A stretch of DNA of 64,000 nucleotides, from the NCBI RefSeq assembly GCF_018598225.1, contig NZ_JAHESF010000010.1, positions 1-64,000 on the forward strand, written 5' to 3'. Position 1 is the first letter of the stretch, and every line of letters begins with the position of its first letter. A model generated the notes under the pieces. It saw nothing but the letters and a program-made list of their open reading frames with translations, did not search any database and was not told the DNA's origin. This stretch comes from Chryseosolibacter histidinae (GTDB lineage Bacteria > Bacteroidota > Bacteroidia > Cytophagales > Cyclobacteriaceae). Positions 18,511-27,645 of this stretch are shown here, in pieces. A program made the translations under genes and the position numbers.

Positions 18511-19534
18511 TTTCACCTGGTGTTGATCTTCTTCCTGTTTTGCCTGTTTCCTGGTCCGGATCTCTGTCCGGCGCATCGATGTCTGCGCCCGGGTCATCGC
18601 CAGACGAATACGTGCTCCATTGATTTTCACCATCGGGTGTAGCAGCGATCACTTCTTTGCTTCGTTGCTTGGACAGCGCCTGATTGAGCTCCTGTACACT
18701 TTTTTCATCGCGCCGGGTGCCTTCTATTTCCTGGTTCAGCAAACCGTTGGTGGCCGCAACATGCGCGATCGGGTCGTCGATATACCGCCATACCTCACCC
18801 AGCTCGGGGCTTACACCTTCATTCCATGGCCCGCGCACAGCGGTTCCATTAGACATATTAAAATAAGTGTTGCTATGCCTTGGATCGCCCTGCAGCACGC
18901 CTGGAGGGAAGTTCGGTTGTATGGTTTGCAACGCAGCTTCAAACATCTGGAAGTGTGCGATCTCGCGGGTCATGAGAAACCGCAGGCTTTCCTTAACATA
19001 CGGATCGTCCGTAAATTTCATCAGGTATTCATACACGATCTTGGCACGCGATTCCGCGCCCATGTTGGAACGCAGGTCGACCGTAAGATCGCCGTTGGCA
19101 TTCACGTAAGTTCCACTCCATGGAATACCCCGGCTGTCTGTCAGAATAGGCCCGCCACCACTTTCGATCAGGAAATGTGGATTGGACATGGCTTCATGGA
19201 TCACATTCTCTTTGGCCGCTTTACCACCCATGATCTTCATGATCTCAGCTTCATCGGCAGCATCTTTGAGCTTTCCATTCACACCCGCCAGCAGCATTTG
19301 TATGGTCGCCCCCACAATTTCGAGATGACTGAACTCTTCCGTTGCTATATCCATCAGCAGGTCATATTTGTCAGGATAGGGTTCCTTTGCCCCGAAGGCC
19401 TGTACAAAATACTGCATGGCAGCTTTTAATTCTCCATTCGGACCGCCGAACTGCTGCAACAGCAGGTTCGCAAAACGCGGATCGGGGGCCGATACTCTTG
19501 CATTGAATTGCAAATCTTTTACATGATAGAACAT
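18473..19534 (-). CDS. Manganese catalase
   Basis: This is a ferritin-like dimanganese catalase, which breaks down hydrogen peroxide. The likely metal ligands can be placed by the family pattern: E35 (GELKAAMQY), E67 and H70 (EEFSH), E161 (GAESRAK) and E191/H194 (EIAHFQMF). The start is the ATG at 19534, giving the family-typical MFYHVKDLQF; the frame is open 31 codons further upstream, but that part is unlike a catalase. The C-terminus carries a long charged tail (about 300-353, rich in Asp, Lys, Ser and Gly), common in bacterial members. It overlaps the DsbA-like gene, so a joint role in oxidative stress is likely. Confidence 0.93.
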   Translation of the reverse strand: MFYHVKDLQFNARVSAPDPRFANLLLQQFGGPNGELKAAMQYFVQAFGAKEPYPDKYDLLMDIATEEFSHLEIVGATIQMLLAGVNGKLKDAADEAEIMKIMGGKAAKENVIHEAMSNPHFLIESGGGPILTDSRGIPWSGTYVNANGDLTVDLRSNMGAESRAKIVYEYLMKFTDDPYVKESLRFLMTREIAHFQMFEAALQTIQPNFPPGVLQGDPRHSNTYFNMSNGTAVRGPWNEGVSPELGEVWRYIDDPIAHVAATNGLLNQEIEGTRRDEKSVQELNQALSKQRSKEVIAATPDGENQWSTYSSGDDPGADIDAPDRDPDQETGKTGRRSTPGESAKGKSTSKKGK

Positions 19535-19786
19535 AAGCAGATTTTTTCGTTTCCAACCAAGGCAATAACAACTATGCCCTCGCCGATTTAATGCCAGGCA
19601 TCCGATATTGGGTATCTTTTTAAACATTTGAACAATCGTGAATGCTTATCTCAGTGCTGGCATTGTGCCTCCTTCATAGCTTTAGCCAATCATGTTAAAC
19701 TGACAACGATATGGGTATACTCAGCATGAACGTACCTGACCGGTGGCAGCGAGGGAGCAACGCTGAGGATGGCAGTGGGTGCCGGT

Positions 19787-20137
19787 TTACCTTCTGCGCC
19801 TCTTTTTTTGGTCAGGTTTTGACAGCGTGCGCACATACACGATCAGCGCATCGATGTCTGCATCGGAGAGAATGGATCTGAAAGCGGGCATCTGCCTGTT
19901 GCCGAAAGCCGCCGGGTCTTTGATAAATTCTTTCAGCACCTCGTCGCTCAAAGAGTCAAGCCTGACGCTCAGGTTGTAGGGCGTGGTTCCATCTTTGCCG
20001 TGACAGGCCACACATTGGTTTTGCTCGAATACCTGTTTGCCTTTCATCATTTGCTCATGCTGGGCATAACAGCAAACGGATAGCAGCAACTGCATCAGGA
20101 TGAGAATGCCCAGTGATGTGTTCTTATTGGGTATCAT
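19787..20137 (-). CDS. Secreted small c-type cytochrome
   Basis: After a signal peptide (MIPNKNTSLG to about CCYAQ) comes one cytochrome c domain of about 80 residues with the heme-binding motif CVACH and a distal methionine in RQMPAF. The C-terminus is a run of basic residues (KKRRRR). The ATG at 20137 overlaps the end of the larger cytochrome gene by 14 bp, so translation is probably coupled. It is likely a periplasmic electron carrier partnering the upstream diheme protein. Confidence 0.88.
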   Translation of the reverse strand: MIPNKNTSLGILILMQLLLSVCCYAQHEQMMKGKQVFEQNQCVACHGKDGTTPYNLSVRLDSLSDEVLKEFIKDPAAFGNRQMPAFRSILSDADIDALIVYVRTLSKPDQKKRRRR

Positions 20138-21041
20138 TTTCAACAGGCGGAAGCTTTCGCAGATACTTGTACATCGATACAATTTCTTCATCGGTCAGCT
20201 CCGGAAGTATCGGCATAGGAGGCCGAACAATTTTTTTATCACGCGTGATGCCTTGTCGAAGCAAAAGTATGAGGTCGTTCTCTGTCCATCCCTTGAGGCC
20301 GGTCTCGTGGAAAGTAAGATTGGGTGTTACGATCGTCTTTCCATCAGCGCCTTTCAGCCGATTACCGCCTGCCATATAACCTTTGGATCTTTCGGGCGAT
20401 TGATAATCAAGCTTCAAAAAACTTTTCGAATGGCAGTGATAACAGGCAAGGTTATCAACCAGGTATTTGCCGAGGGCCAACGTATCCGCTGCGGGTTTTG
20501 GCACCGGTTGATCCGTATACCGAAGTGGTTTGGTCCGGCTTATTCCAAATTTACCGATGGGCGTGTATTTGGTTTTTCCGATGGTATTGGGTTTCGGTGC
20601 CACAAGCGCGTCGTCAGATCGCAGAAAAGTGATGATGGCGCTGATGTCTTCGTCCGCGAGGTTGGGCCGCAGCATATAGGGCATCAGCTTGCCCTGCCTG
20701 GAAATGCCTGTCCGAAAGAGAACTTTCAATTCCTGATCGCTATAATGAAAAATACCGGTAGAGGGATCGTTAGTCAGGTTTGCCGCAAATACCTTACCGA
20801 CAATACCTGGGGCGTCTTTCATTTGTTTCCCCGTCAGGCTTTTCGTTTTTGCATCGTAGTGACAACTGCCACACATGAGCATGGTAAGCCGCTTTCCCTC
20901 GGCCCGGAGCTCGGGGCGCCTTACTACCGTTACACGCGCGGGCCGCTCTACCGGGTAATTCATGCGGCAGGCTTGCAGCAGTGTAAGACATGACAACAAC
21001 ACCATGAGCGAACGAATGATCCACTTCCTGTTTTTAAGCAT
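20124..21041 (-). CDS. Diheme cytochrome c lipoprotein
   Basis: The 305-residue product starts at the ATG at 21041 (MLKNRKWIIR), giving a lipoprotein signal with LLQAC; an earlier in-frame start at 21095 adds an unlikely leader. Two heme sites are visible, CGSCH (N-terminal half) and CYHCH (C-terminal half), each followed by a cytochrome c domain with Met-containing loops (KLMPYML, RPPMPIL). It should sit in the periplasm attached to a membrane. It forms a two-gene unit with the small cytochrome at 19787. The electron donor and acceptor are not encoded in the window. Confidence 0.9.
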   Translation of the reverse strand: MLKNRKWIIRSLMVLLSCLTLLQACRMNYPVERPARVTVVRRPELRAEGKRLTMLMCGSCHYDAKTKSLTGKQMKDAPGIVGKVFAANLTNDPSTGIFHYSDQELKVLFRTGISRQGKLMPYMLRPNLADEDISAIITFLRSDDALVAPKPNTIGKTKYTPIGKFGISRTKPLRYTDQPVPKPAADTLALGKYLVDNLACYHCHSKSFLKLDYQSPERSKGYMAGGNRLKGADGKTIVTPNLTFHETGLKGWTENDLILLLRQGITRDKKIVRPPMPILPELTDEEIVSMYKYLRKLPPVENDTQ

Positions 21042-21179
21042 GGCGCAAAAATAGCAGTTTGTGAGAACCCACCTATTATGATCGGTCTGAAACAACTATA
21101 GCTGCGGCCGAAAGTGCCATCTTGCCATTTGAAATCAACGCTGCACGGGGATCAATTTCACCTGTGAGTACCCCGCTGT

Positions 21180-21313
21180 GGGGCATGCCTTTATTTCTCA
21201 TGCTTACCCGAAAGCCTTGTTTTGGGAACTAAGTTCCCAAGAGAGGCTTTGCTCCGAACAAGGTTTTGAAGGGCGCTCGGAAGAAACTTCCGCGCCAGGG
21301 AGGGGCATGCCCT
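21180..21313. repeat. Palindromic intergenic element bounded by GGGCATGCC
   Basis: GGGCATGCC at the left end (about 21181) and GGGGCATGCCC at the right (about 21303-21313) bound the element. Inside is a palindrome (TGGGAACT-AAGTTCCCA, about 21227-21242) and a CCTTGTT/AACAAGG pair (about 21215 and 21258). It lies directly after the stop of the secreted PHP-like protein. Nothing else is seen in the 21042-21344 gap apart from the presumed promoter of the cytochrome gene. Confidence 0.5.
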
Positions 21314-21344
21314 TAAGCAGTCAAGGGTACCGTTGGGGAATCGT

Positions 21345-23420
21345 CTATTTGATCCACACTGTTTGTGTAAAGGCGCCGTTGGCAGCAACGTCCCATGCTT
21401 CCAGCCGCACCCATTTCCTTCCCGTAAGGTCAACTGACCGGCGGAAGGTTTGCTCGCCAAAAGCCTGCGTATCGTTAAGGTTGATCCGCTCGCGATAAAC
21501 CTGCTGCCCATCACCGGAGATGATCTCGGCGTAATTCATAGGGAAAGTCCACCGGAGGCTGAACGTAACGGTTGATTTTTTACCACCGATGGAGAGCTCC
21601 TCCCCTGTGGATCTTCCGTCGACAGTGAATTCAGGGATGAGCACTTCACCTGTAGACGAGAAGAATTTTCCCTGCCGGAGCGCGTCCACAACAGGTTGCC
21701 ATCCGTTCTTGTATTCCGGCAGCCTGTCCATTTTCAAATAGTTCACGTTCAGGTGCGCATACATCTCATTTTCCGGTTCAATGGTGAACAGGTCCGCTTC
21801 AGCCAGTACTTTTTTGCGATCACCCCAGTTGTTCATATCGTCCATGAGGTCGAGCACACGTTTGCCAAGAAAAGGAACGGAAAGATCGGCGGGCATCGCT
21901 TTCCACGCTGCCCCCAGAAAATGCTCGTCCTTAAAAAAAGCAGCAGACTTGTACTTATCGGGATAACCTGTTGAACCTTTTGTACGGGGATGCGCGGTCC
22001 ATGCGAGCCCGTGCTCTCTTTTCAACAGGTCAAGCATCTCCCCTTCATTCGAGATGCGGTACACTTTGCCGTACCGGGGATCTTCCGTTACAAAGGGCGC
22101 CCCTTCTTTTCTCGACATGATCCAGTACACGGGTTTAGGAAAAAGTTGCAGCCAGTGACCGCCGAAAAATTCATTCGGCTCCTCTCCTGGCAGCAACAGA
22201 ATGTCTTTAGACGAGAGCCGTTCGCATTGCTGAAACAAGGCGTGCAGCTCTTTTAAACGAAGGCTGTCGGGACCTTTGGGATGTGCAGTGTAATGGAACT
22301 CGCCGAGGTGAACAATGTCGACACCGGTTCTTTTAAAAACATTGATGAAGGCAGGTGTCTCCGGAACGGGTTTATTGGCCATCACCACCTTCATGATGAA
22401 CTCGTTGTGAAAGTGGCTTGTCATGGTTTTATAACCCGGCAGGGCGGTATACCGGTCGTTGTTTGTAAACTTTTTCACCTCATCCAAAGCCGTGGCAGCG
22501 TTTCCACTGCTGAGCCATACAAAAAAATTCAATCGCTGCCGGGTTGTGGGTGGAGCGTTGAACCAGGGAACAAACCTCCGGTCGCCATACAGATCCTGGC
22601 GGATGCCAATGCCATACCCGTTGACCATGTTGCGGTATTGATTGCCCGCCCAGACAAACTTCAGGTTGAACGCTTCATCCAGTGGATAAAAATACTGATG
22701 GGGTGCCGGAAACAGGGCCAGGCTTCCGTTGCTGTTTTCTCCGACAATGCTTCTGTATTTTACCTGCAGGTTTGTGGCGCTGTCAGCGGTGTTGGGGTTT
22801 GCCGATCTCATTTGTTTGTTCACATCGCTCCAGCCGATCTGTTGCCATGCTGCGTTTTTTGAGACCAGCCCTGCGTCATATAAGATAGCGGTTGAGTCAA
22901 TGTCAGTAGACATCACCGCGGCAATGTTCATCAAAGGGCTTCCATTATATAACGTTATTTGCAACGTACCGGTGAACCCGGGCGCTTTTAAGGAACCGAT
23001 GCTGATGACCGTTCTTGTGCCAACGCTGCTGATCGCGGCGGACTGTTTTTCGAGATCGATGTTGTAGGACCTGAAAGGTTTATTGGGAACTTTGTCGAAG
23101 AAAATATTCCATCCGTTCTGCGATATGAGGTCGCGCTTGCCAACGGTCAGCACGAATGCGGGATCGAGGCCTGACGCGATCGGGTGATCCACACGTGCTT
23201 CCTGCAGCCCGATACTTTTAAAGATGGGCTGCCGGGCAGAAAGGTCAACGGTAAGTTTGCCGGTTTTGTTTTTTCCGGCGGGCCACATTACCGACAGCAC
23301 CTCTCCGTTGGCTGTCACAGTTGCTCCGTTCTTCCGGTTGAAATCCTTGAGGTCTACTTTTACCTGCGCTTGTAACGTGCTATATGAAATGATGAAAAGA
23401 AATACAATATGATATCGCAT
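21345..23420 (-). CDS. Secreted protein of unknown function with PHP-like histidine motifs
   Basis: This 691-residue protein has a signal peptide (about 18 residues, ending LQAQ). The first ~330 residues look like beta-sandwich. Residues about 360-560 contain histidine/acid clusters, HLGEFHYTAHP, LLPGEEPNEFFGGHW and LAWTAHP, arranged like the metal-binding loops of PHP/CehA-type metallohydrolases. The last ~100 residues look like another beta domain. I do not recognise a named family; the PHP assignment is inference from motif spacing. It may be a secreted phosphoesterase or a carbohydrate-active protein. It is the only gene of its transcription unit, divergent from the kelch regulator. Confidence 0.7.
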   Translation of the reverse strand: MRYHIVFLFIISYSTLQAQVKVDLKDFNRKNGATVTANGEVLSVMWPAGKNKTGKLTVDLSARQPIFKSIGLQEARVDHPIASGLDPAFVLTVGKRDLISQNGWNIFFDKVPNKPFRSYNIDLEKQSAAISSVGTRTVISIGSLKAPGFTGTLQITLYNGSPLMNIAAVMSTDIDSTAILYDAGLVSKNAAWQQIGWSDVNKQMRSANPNTADSATNLQVKYRSIVGENSNGSLALFPAPHQYFYPLDEAFNLKFVWAGNQYRNMVNGYGIGIRQDLYGDRRFVPWFNAPPTTRQRLNFFVWLSSGNAATALDEVKKFTNNDRYTALPGYKTMTSHFHNEFIMKVVMANKPVPETPAFINVFKRTGVDIVHLGEFHYTAHPKGPDSLRLKELHALFQQCERLSSKDILLLPGEEPNEFFGGHWLQLFPKPVYWIMSRKEGAPFVTEDPRYGKVYRISNEGEMLDLLKREHGLAWTAHPRTKGSTGYPDKYKSAAFFKDEHFLGAAWKAMPADLSVPFLGKRVLDLMDDMNNWGDRKKVLAEADLFTIEPENEMYAHLNVNYLKMDRLPEYKNGWQPVVDALRQGKFFSSTGEVLIPEFTVDGRSTGEELSIGGKKSTVTFSLRWTFPMNYAEIISGDGQQVYRERINLNDTQAFGEQTFRRSVDLTGRKWVRLEAWDVAANGAFTQTVWIK

Positions 23421-24014
23421 GTGGTCTAACGCATTAAGTTCTGTAACATGGTTTCAGCCCGGCTAAAATAGCCATAATTGCAATGTATCCTAACAGCTCG
23501 GTTTAAACGGAGACGCTCAATGTCATGGGCGTTGCCTGTTCATGGCGCGTCGATCGCGATGCCCTGATCTGACGCGTGCGTTACGTGCCAGCAAAAGCGT
23601 ACCTCGATCCGGATTACCTGTGGCACGTGAAATACCAATGCACAATATTCAATTTTGCTTCGTAACTTAAGTAGCATTTGCCCGCCGCCTCTCCGCCCGA
23701 TTGCCTGCGTGCCCCTTTCATCGTACTGGATCTTCCATAAAAAAGGCATGACCTGTTCGCGTGATCCTGGATGTGAGATGTGAGACCCGGTGGTTATCGG
23801 GAGAGATTGAGTGTATTCATCTGTTCTTAAAAGAGAAAGTGAAAAACCATCAAAAGCAGCCCGTCTGTACTTAAATTCAACCGGAGGGGCAATATCAGAA
23901 TTAGGGATCGCTTCATCGGTTTTTTTACTATTTTGTCTCGGAAAAACAGTTAATAAAACACCTGGATTTATAATGCAAGGAGATGTAAGGGGCTTCTTTC
24001 GGAATTTTGAAGCT
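23421..24014. other. Long intergenic region between divergent genes, no convincing gene
   Basis: The region lies between the PHP-like gene and the kelch regulator (594 bp with my choice of start for the latter). The regulator frame is open from a GTG at 23811 and has an ATG at 23973, so its 5' part could be coding. A 69-residue minus-strand frame at 23540-23749 is unlike any family I know. No repeats were seen here, unlike most other gaps in the window. Confidence 0.35.
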
Positions 24015-26546
24015 ATGCTTTTATCTGTGAGGTCACGTTGCGCGATATTCCTGATTTTCGGTTTTATTCCCCTGCAAGTTTTTGGCTTTACGCCTCCGCA
24101 AGCGCCTTCGTTGGGCGGATTAAAGTTTCACGGCAGCGAACAACCGATCAACCAGCGGACATCGTACGACGTTTTCGGGGATAAAACTGCCCGGTTTTCG
24201 GACCATTTCAACATAGAATTCAACCTGTCGCTCTATCCTGCAACCAAGATCGGATACCTGATCCGGATCAAGAACAAAGACAACAACCGGATCTATAACC
24301 TGTTCTACGATGGCCAGGGCGGTCACCTCAACTTTCAATTCAACGAAGAAGGTACCAACAACCTGATCGTTGCCGACATGGACAAGGAATTGCTCAACCT
24401 GCAATGGTTCAAAATGAAGATCGCGTTCGACCTCAAAAGCGATTCCATCAAGCTGACCATCCACAACCGCACGTTCGGCGCCGCCGCTAAAGACCTGCCC
24501 GACTCCTATCAACCGGTGATCCTCTTCGGCAAAAGCGATCATATTATCGATGTGCCTTCATTCGCTATCAAAGACCTCTCCGTGGGCAACCAGGAGAAGT
24601 ACATTTTCGCCTTAAAGGAAAGTGAAGGTAACATCGTTCATGACATCAGCGGTAAAAACTTTGGCACTGTTGCCAATCCGGAGTGGCTCATGAATGACGC
24701 GTACCACTGGCGGTATAAAGTTTCATTTCAGTCGCAGTCGGTGGCCGGCGCCAACTACAATCCTGAAAAGAAAGAGATCTATTATTTCAACAGGGATTCG
24801 CTGCACGTTTACAACGTCAGGTCAGGCGATACGCAGATCAAGGTCTTCGAAGAGAAATGTCCCGTGAAACTGATCCTGGGAACGAACTTCCTCGATACAG
24901 GCCACAACAAGCTGTATTCTTACGAGGTCTATTATGCCACACCCAATGACAACTACGATGGGGCTACGGTAGCCAGCCTCGACCTGAATACGTACCGATG
25001 GACGGCCGAAAATTTTGAGCAACTGCCCACGCAGCTCCATCACCATGGCTCCTATCTCGATCCATCCACGGAGCGGTATACCATCTTCGGAGGTTTTGGG
25101 AACATGCATTTCAGCAAGACTTTCTTCTCCTACGATCTGCAAAAAAAACAATGGACCACCACCCTGGAGGATCTTAAAGGAGACCCGATCTCGTACCGTT
25201 ACTTTTCGTCTGTGGGGTATTTAAAAAAGAACAACTCCATATACATCTTCGGCGGCATGGGCAATGAATCGGGCGAACAGACCGTGGGGAGAAAATACTA
25301 TTACGATCTTCACCGGGTAGACCTCACTACGAAGCATGTTACAAAACTCTGGGAGATCCCCTGGAAACGGGATAATGTGGTTCCCGTAAGGGGCATGGTG
25401 ATCCTGAACGATTCCAGTTTTTACACGTTGTGTTACCCGGAGCATTTTTCTCAATCGTTCCTGAAGCTGTACCGGTTTTCGCTGAAGGATGGCAGTTATG
25501 AAATACTGGGCGATTCGATCCCCATCTACTCCGATAAGATCACAACCAATGCCAACCTGTATTACGACAGCGCGCTGAACAACCTGTATGCGGTGGTTCA
25601 AGAGTTTGATGATGACATTTCTTCGAACCTGAAGGTTTATTCCCTGGCATTCCCTCCTATCACAGCCCAGGAGCTGGCCGGGTATTCGATGGAAAAGAAC
25701 GCGAACACGGTATTGATAATTCTCCTCTCGGGCGCATTGGCCGCGGGCATCGGTTATCTTTTATTCCGGAAGCTGAAGTCCAAGCATCGCCGCGGTGAAG
25801 AGGAATCCAGGAACGAATCGCTTGGGGACCATAAGACAACAACAGCAACAAGATCCAACGCCATTTATCTTTTTGGCGATTTCACTGTACGCGACAGGAA
25901 AAACCGTGATATCACCTACCTGTTCAGCGAACAGCTCAAACAAATATTTTGTCTCATACTGCAGCACAGCACCTCGGAAGAAGGCATCACTTCTCAGCGC
26001 CTCAGCAACATCCTGTGGCCTGACAAACCTGCCGATAAGGTGAAAAATTCCAGGGGTGTTACCATCAATCATTTGCGCAAAGCGCTCAGCGAGCTCGATG
26101 GAATAGAGTTGATCTATGAGAAAGGTTATTTCAAGATCGTACAAACCGAAGCACTCTACTGCGACTACACGCGGTGCCTGCAGATCATCGCCGCCAATGA
26201 AGTACAAAAATACAGGGATGAGTTCGTTGAGATCTTAACCCGCGGCAAATTTTTACAGATGTCTGACCACGCTGTATTTGATTCATTCAAGGAAGAGGTG
26301 GAAAAGAAACTGGAACCGGTGCTACGCATTGAAATGGAAAAAAGTTTTGACGCCGAGCTTTACCAGACCACCCTTGCTTTGGCCGAAGCCATCTTCAACA
26401 TCGACCCGCTGAACGATGCAGCCCTGACCTTCCAGATCAAAGCGATGCAACGGTTAAAGATGAATGATGAGGCCAGGATCCGGTACCAGGCTTTTGTGAT
26501 CGAGTATAAAAAGATCATGGGGACGGACTACCCGGTGAAATGGTAA
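24015..26546 (+). CDS. Membrane-bound kelch-repeat sensor with cytoplasmic SARP/BTAD-type DNA-binding domain
   Basis: Domains (numbering from the ATG at 24015): signal peptide 1-24, LamG-like domain about 35-190, kelch beta-propeller about 220-550 (blade words IFGGFGN and IFGGMGN), one transmembrane helix about 563-585 followed by KLKSKHRR. The cytoplasmic part has a winged-helix domain about 615-705 (SEQLKQIF, then LWPDKPADKVKNSRGVTINHLRKAL) and a helical BTAD-like domain about 715-843. The winged helix plus BTAD is the SARP arrangement. I infer a one-component regulator whose periplasmic propeller senses a ligand. The start could also be the ATG at 23973 or GTG at 23811; 24015 gives the cleanest signal peptide. 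It is convergent with GH43 at the end of the polysaccharide locus, which it might regulate. Confidence 0.82.
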   Translation: MLLSVRSRCAIFLIFGFIPLQVFGFTPPQAPSLGGLKFHGSEQPINQRTSYDVFGDKTARFSDHFNIEFNLSLYPATKIGYLIRIKNKDNNRIYNLFYDGQGGHLNFQFNEEGTNNLIVADMDKELLNLQWFKMKIAFDLKSDSIKLTIHNRTFGAAAKDLPDSYQPVILFGKSDHIIDVPSFAIKDLSVGNQEKYIFALKESEGNIVHDISGKNFGTVANPEWLMNDAYHWRYKVSFQSQSVAGANYNPEKKEIYYFNRDSLHVYNVRSGDTQIKVFEEKCPVKLILGTNFLDTGHNKLYSYEVYYATPNDNYDGATVASLDLNTYRWTAENFEQLPTQLHHHGSYLDPSTERYTIFGGFGNMHFSKTFFSYDLQKKQWTTTLEDLKGDPISYRYFSSVGYLKKNNSIYIFGGMGNESGEQTVGRKYYYDLHRVDLTTKHVTKLWEIPWKRDNVVPVRGMVILNDSSFYTLCYPEHFSQSFLKLYRFSLKDGSYEILGDSIPIYSDKITTNANLYYDSALNNLYAVVQEFDDDISSNLKVYSLAFPPITAQELAGYSMEKNANTVLIILLSGALAAGIGYLLFRKLKSKHRRGEEESRNESLGDHKTTTATRSNAIYLFGDFTVRDRKNRDITYLFSEQLKQIFCLILQHSTSEEGITSQRLSNILWPDKPADKVKNSRGVTINHLRKALSELDGIELIYEKGYFKIVQTEALYCDYTRCLQIIAANEVQKYRDEFVEILTRGKFLQMSDHAVFDSFKEEVEKKLEPVLRIEMEKSFDAELYQTTLALAEAIFNIDPLNDAALTFQIKAMQRLKMNDEARIRYQAFVIEYKKIMGTDYPVKW

Positions 26547-26637
26547 TCGGTATTCGGTAACCGGTATTCGGTAGGCCCGTGGTTAGGATTTCAACTGATT
26601 ACTGATCACCGACTACTGATTACCGATTACTGATCAC
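26542..26637. repeat. Foldback repeat of GGTATTCGGTAATCGG-type words between convergent genes
   Basis: The left arm (26542-26572) repeats GGTAATCGG/GGTATTCGG words and the right arm (26598-26637) holds the complementary ACTGATTACCGATTACTGATCACC words. The left arm supplies the TAA of the kelch regulator (26544-26546). The right arm encodes the last residues of the GH43 protein (VISNR) and its stop. The same family occurs at 35568 and 62412. It is probably a bidirectional terminator-like structure. Confidence 0.75.
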
Positions 26638-27618
26638 CCTTTTACCGACTCCTTCGAAAGTGATCTTCACGGGTTTGATCAGGCCCTGCTCGTCAAAGTA
26701 CATCCGGTCGATACAGGTTTCGCGGTGATTTCCATCGGTCTCACCTAACGGCCTGCGGTGATAAACGATGTAATACTCATCGGTGCCGGGAATATTGATC
26801 ACCGAATGGTGACCTGCACCCGTGGCTACTTTTGGATCCTGTTCCAATATTTTTCCCACTCTTTCAAACGGTCCGAAAGGCGAGTCTGCAACGGCGTAGG
26901 CTACACTATAATTCGGGCCGGTCCATCCGCCTTCGCTCCACATGAAGTAATATTTACCGTTACGAATAAACATAAACGGGCCTTCCACATAACCCTTGGG
27001 GGTGATCTCCTTAAACTTTGTACCGTCTTCGAAAGGAGCAACGCTTTTAAAATCGTCCGTGAGTTTTACAATGTTGCAGTGGCGCCACCCGCCGTAGATC
27101 ATATAATACTGGCCATCCTTATCGTGGAAAACAAACTGGTCGATGGGTTGCGCGCCGTTATGAAACTTGTCGATCAGCGGCTTTCCCAAATAATCCTTGA
27201 ACGGGCCGCCGGGAGCGTCAGAAACACCGATGCCGATCCCACCTGTCTCGTTGTCGTTCTGAATGTCATTGGCCGCAAAAAACAGAAAGTACTTATTATC
27301 CTTTTTAACAATGGCGGGTGCCCACATGGCACGTTTTGCCCACTTAACCGCTGTTGTGTCGATGATGCGCGCGTGTTTCTTCCAGCTCACAAGATCTTTA
27401 GAAGAGAAGGCATCCATAAAAACCTGATCCTTGTACGGCGCTGAGTACGTAGGATAGATCCAGTACTCCTTACCGAATACAACACCTTCCGGGTCGGCAT
27501 ACCAGCCTTCAAAAACCGGGTTGTGGTTGTTGCCTGTTCTTTTCTGCGCGTGCGAAAAATGGAAAAGAAAAATAAGGACAATGGAAAAGGTGGCTATGAA
27601 TGCCTTTCTGTATTTCAT
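26620..27618 (-). CDS. Secreted GH43 family glycoside hydrolase
   Basis: The protein of 332 residues starts at the ATG at 27618 (MKYRKAFIAT), giving a good signal peptide ending FSHAQ; the frame runs 17 codons further up without a sensible leader. The five-bladed propeller carries the three GH43 acids: D42 in YADPEG (base), D160 in QPIDQF (pKa modulator) and E212 in YVEGPF (acid). GH43 members are arabinofuranosidases, arabinanases, xylosidases or exo-galactanases; the exact activity is open. The C-terminal VISNR and the stop are encoded by a foldback repeat, so the tail is probably not functional. It is the last gene of the polysaccharide locus, separated from the previous one by two foldback repeat copies. 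Confidence 0.9.
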   Translation of the reverse strand: MKYRKAFIATFSIVLIFLFHFSHAQKRTGNNHNPVFEGWYADPEGVVFGKEYWIYPTYSAPYKDQVFMDAFSSKDLVSWKKHARIIDTTAVKWAKRAMWAPAIVKKDNKYFLFFAANDIQNDNETGGIGIGVSDAPGGPFKDYLGKPLIDKFHNGAQPIDQFVFHDKDGQYYMIYGGWRHCNIVKLTDDFKSVAPFEDGTKFKEITPKGYVEGPFMFIRNGKYYFMWSEGGWTGPNYSVAYAVADSPFGPFERVGKILEQDPKVATGAGHHSVINIPGTDEYYIVYHRRPLGETDGNHRETCIDRMYFDEQGLIKPVKITFEGVGKRVISNR

Positions 27619-27645
27619 CGGGTTATAATTATCAGATTTCTTCTT

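Noticed and set aside
18511-18633. ATG at 18633 as start of the DsbA-like gene.
   Set aside because: It would overlap the catalase gene by 160 bp and add a basic low-complexity leader which is just the catalase tail read in another frame. The GTG at 18510 fits better.
23540-23749. Minus-strand frame of 69 codons between the PHP-like gene and the kelch regulator.
   Set aside because: No similarity to known families, no start context, and codon pattern not clearly coding.
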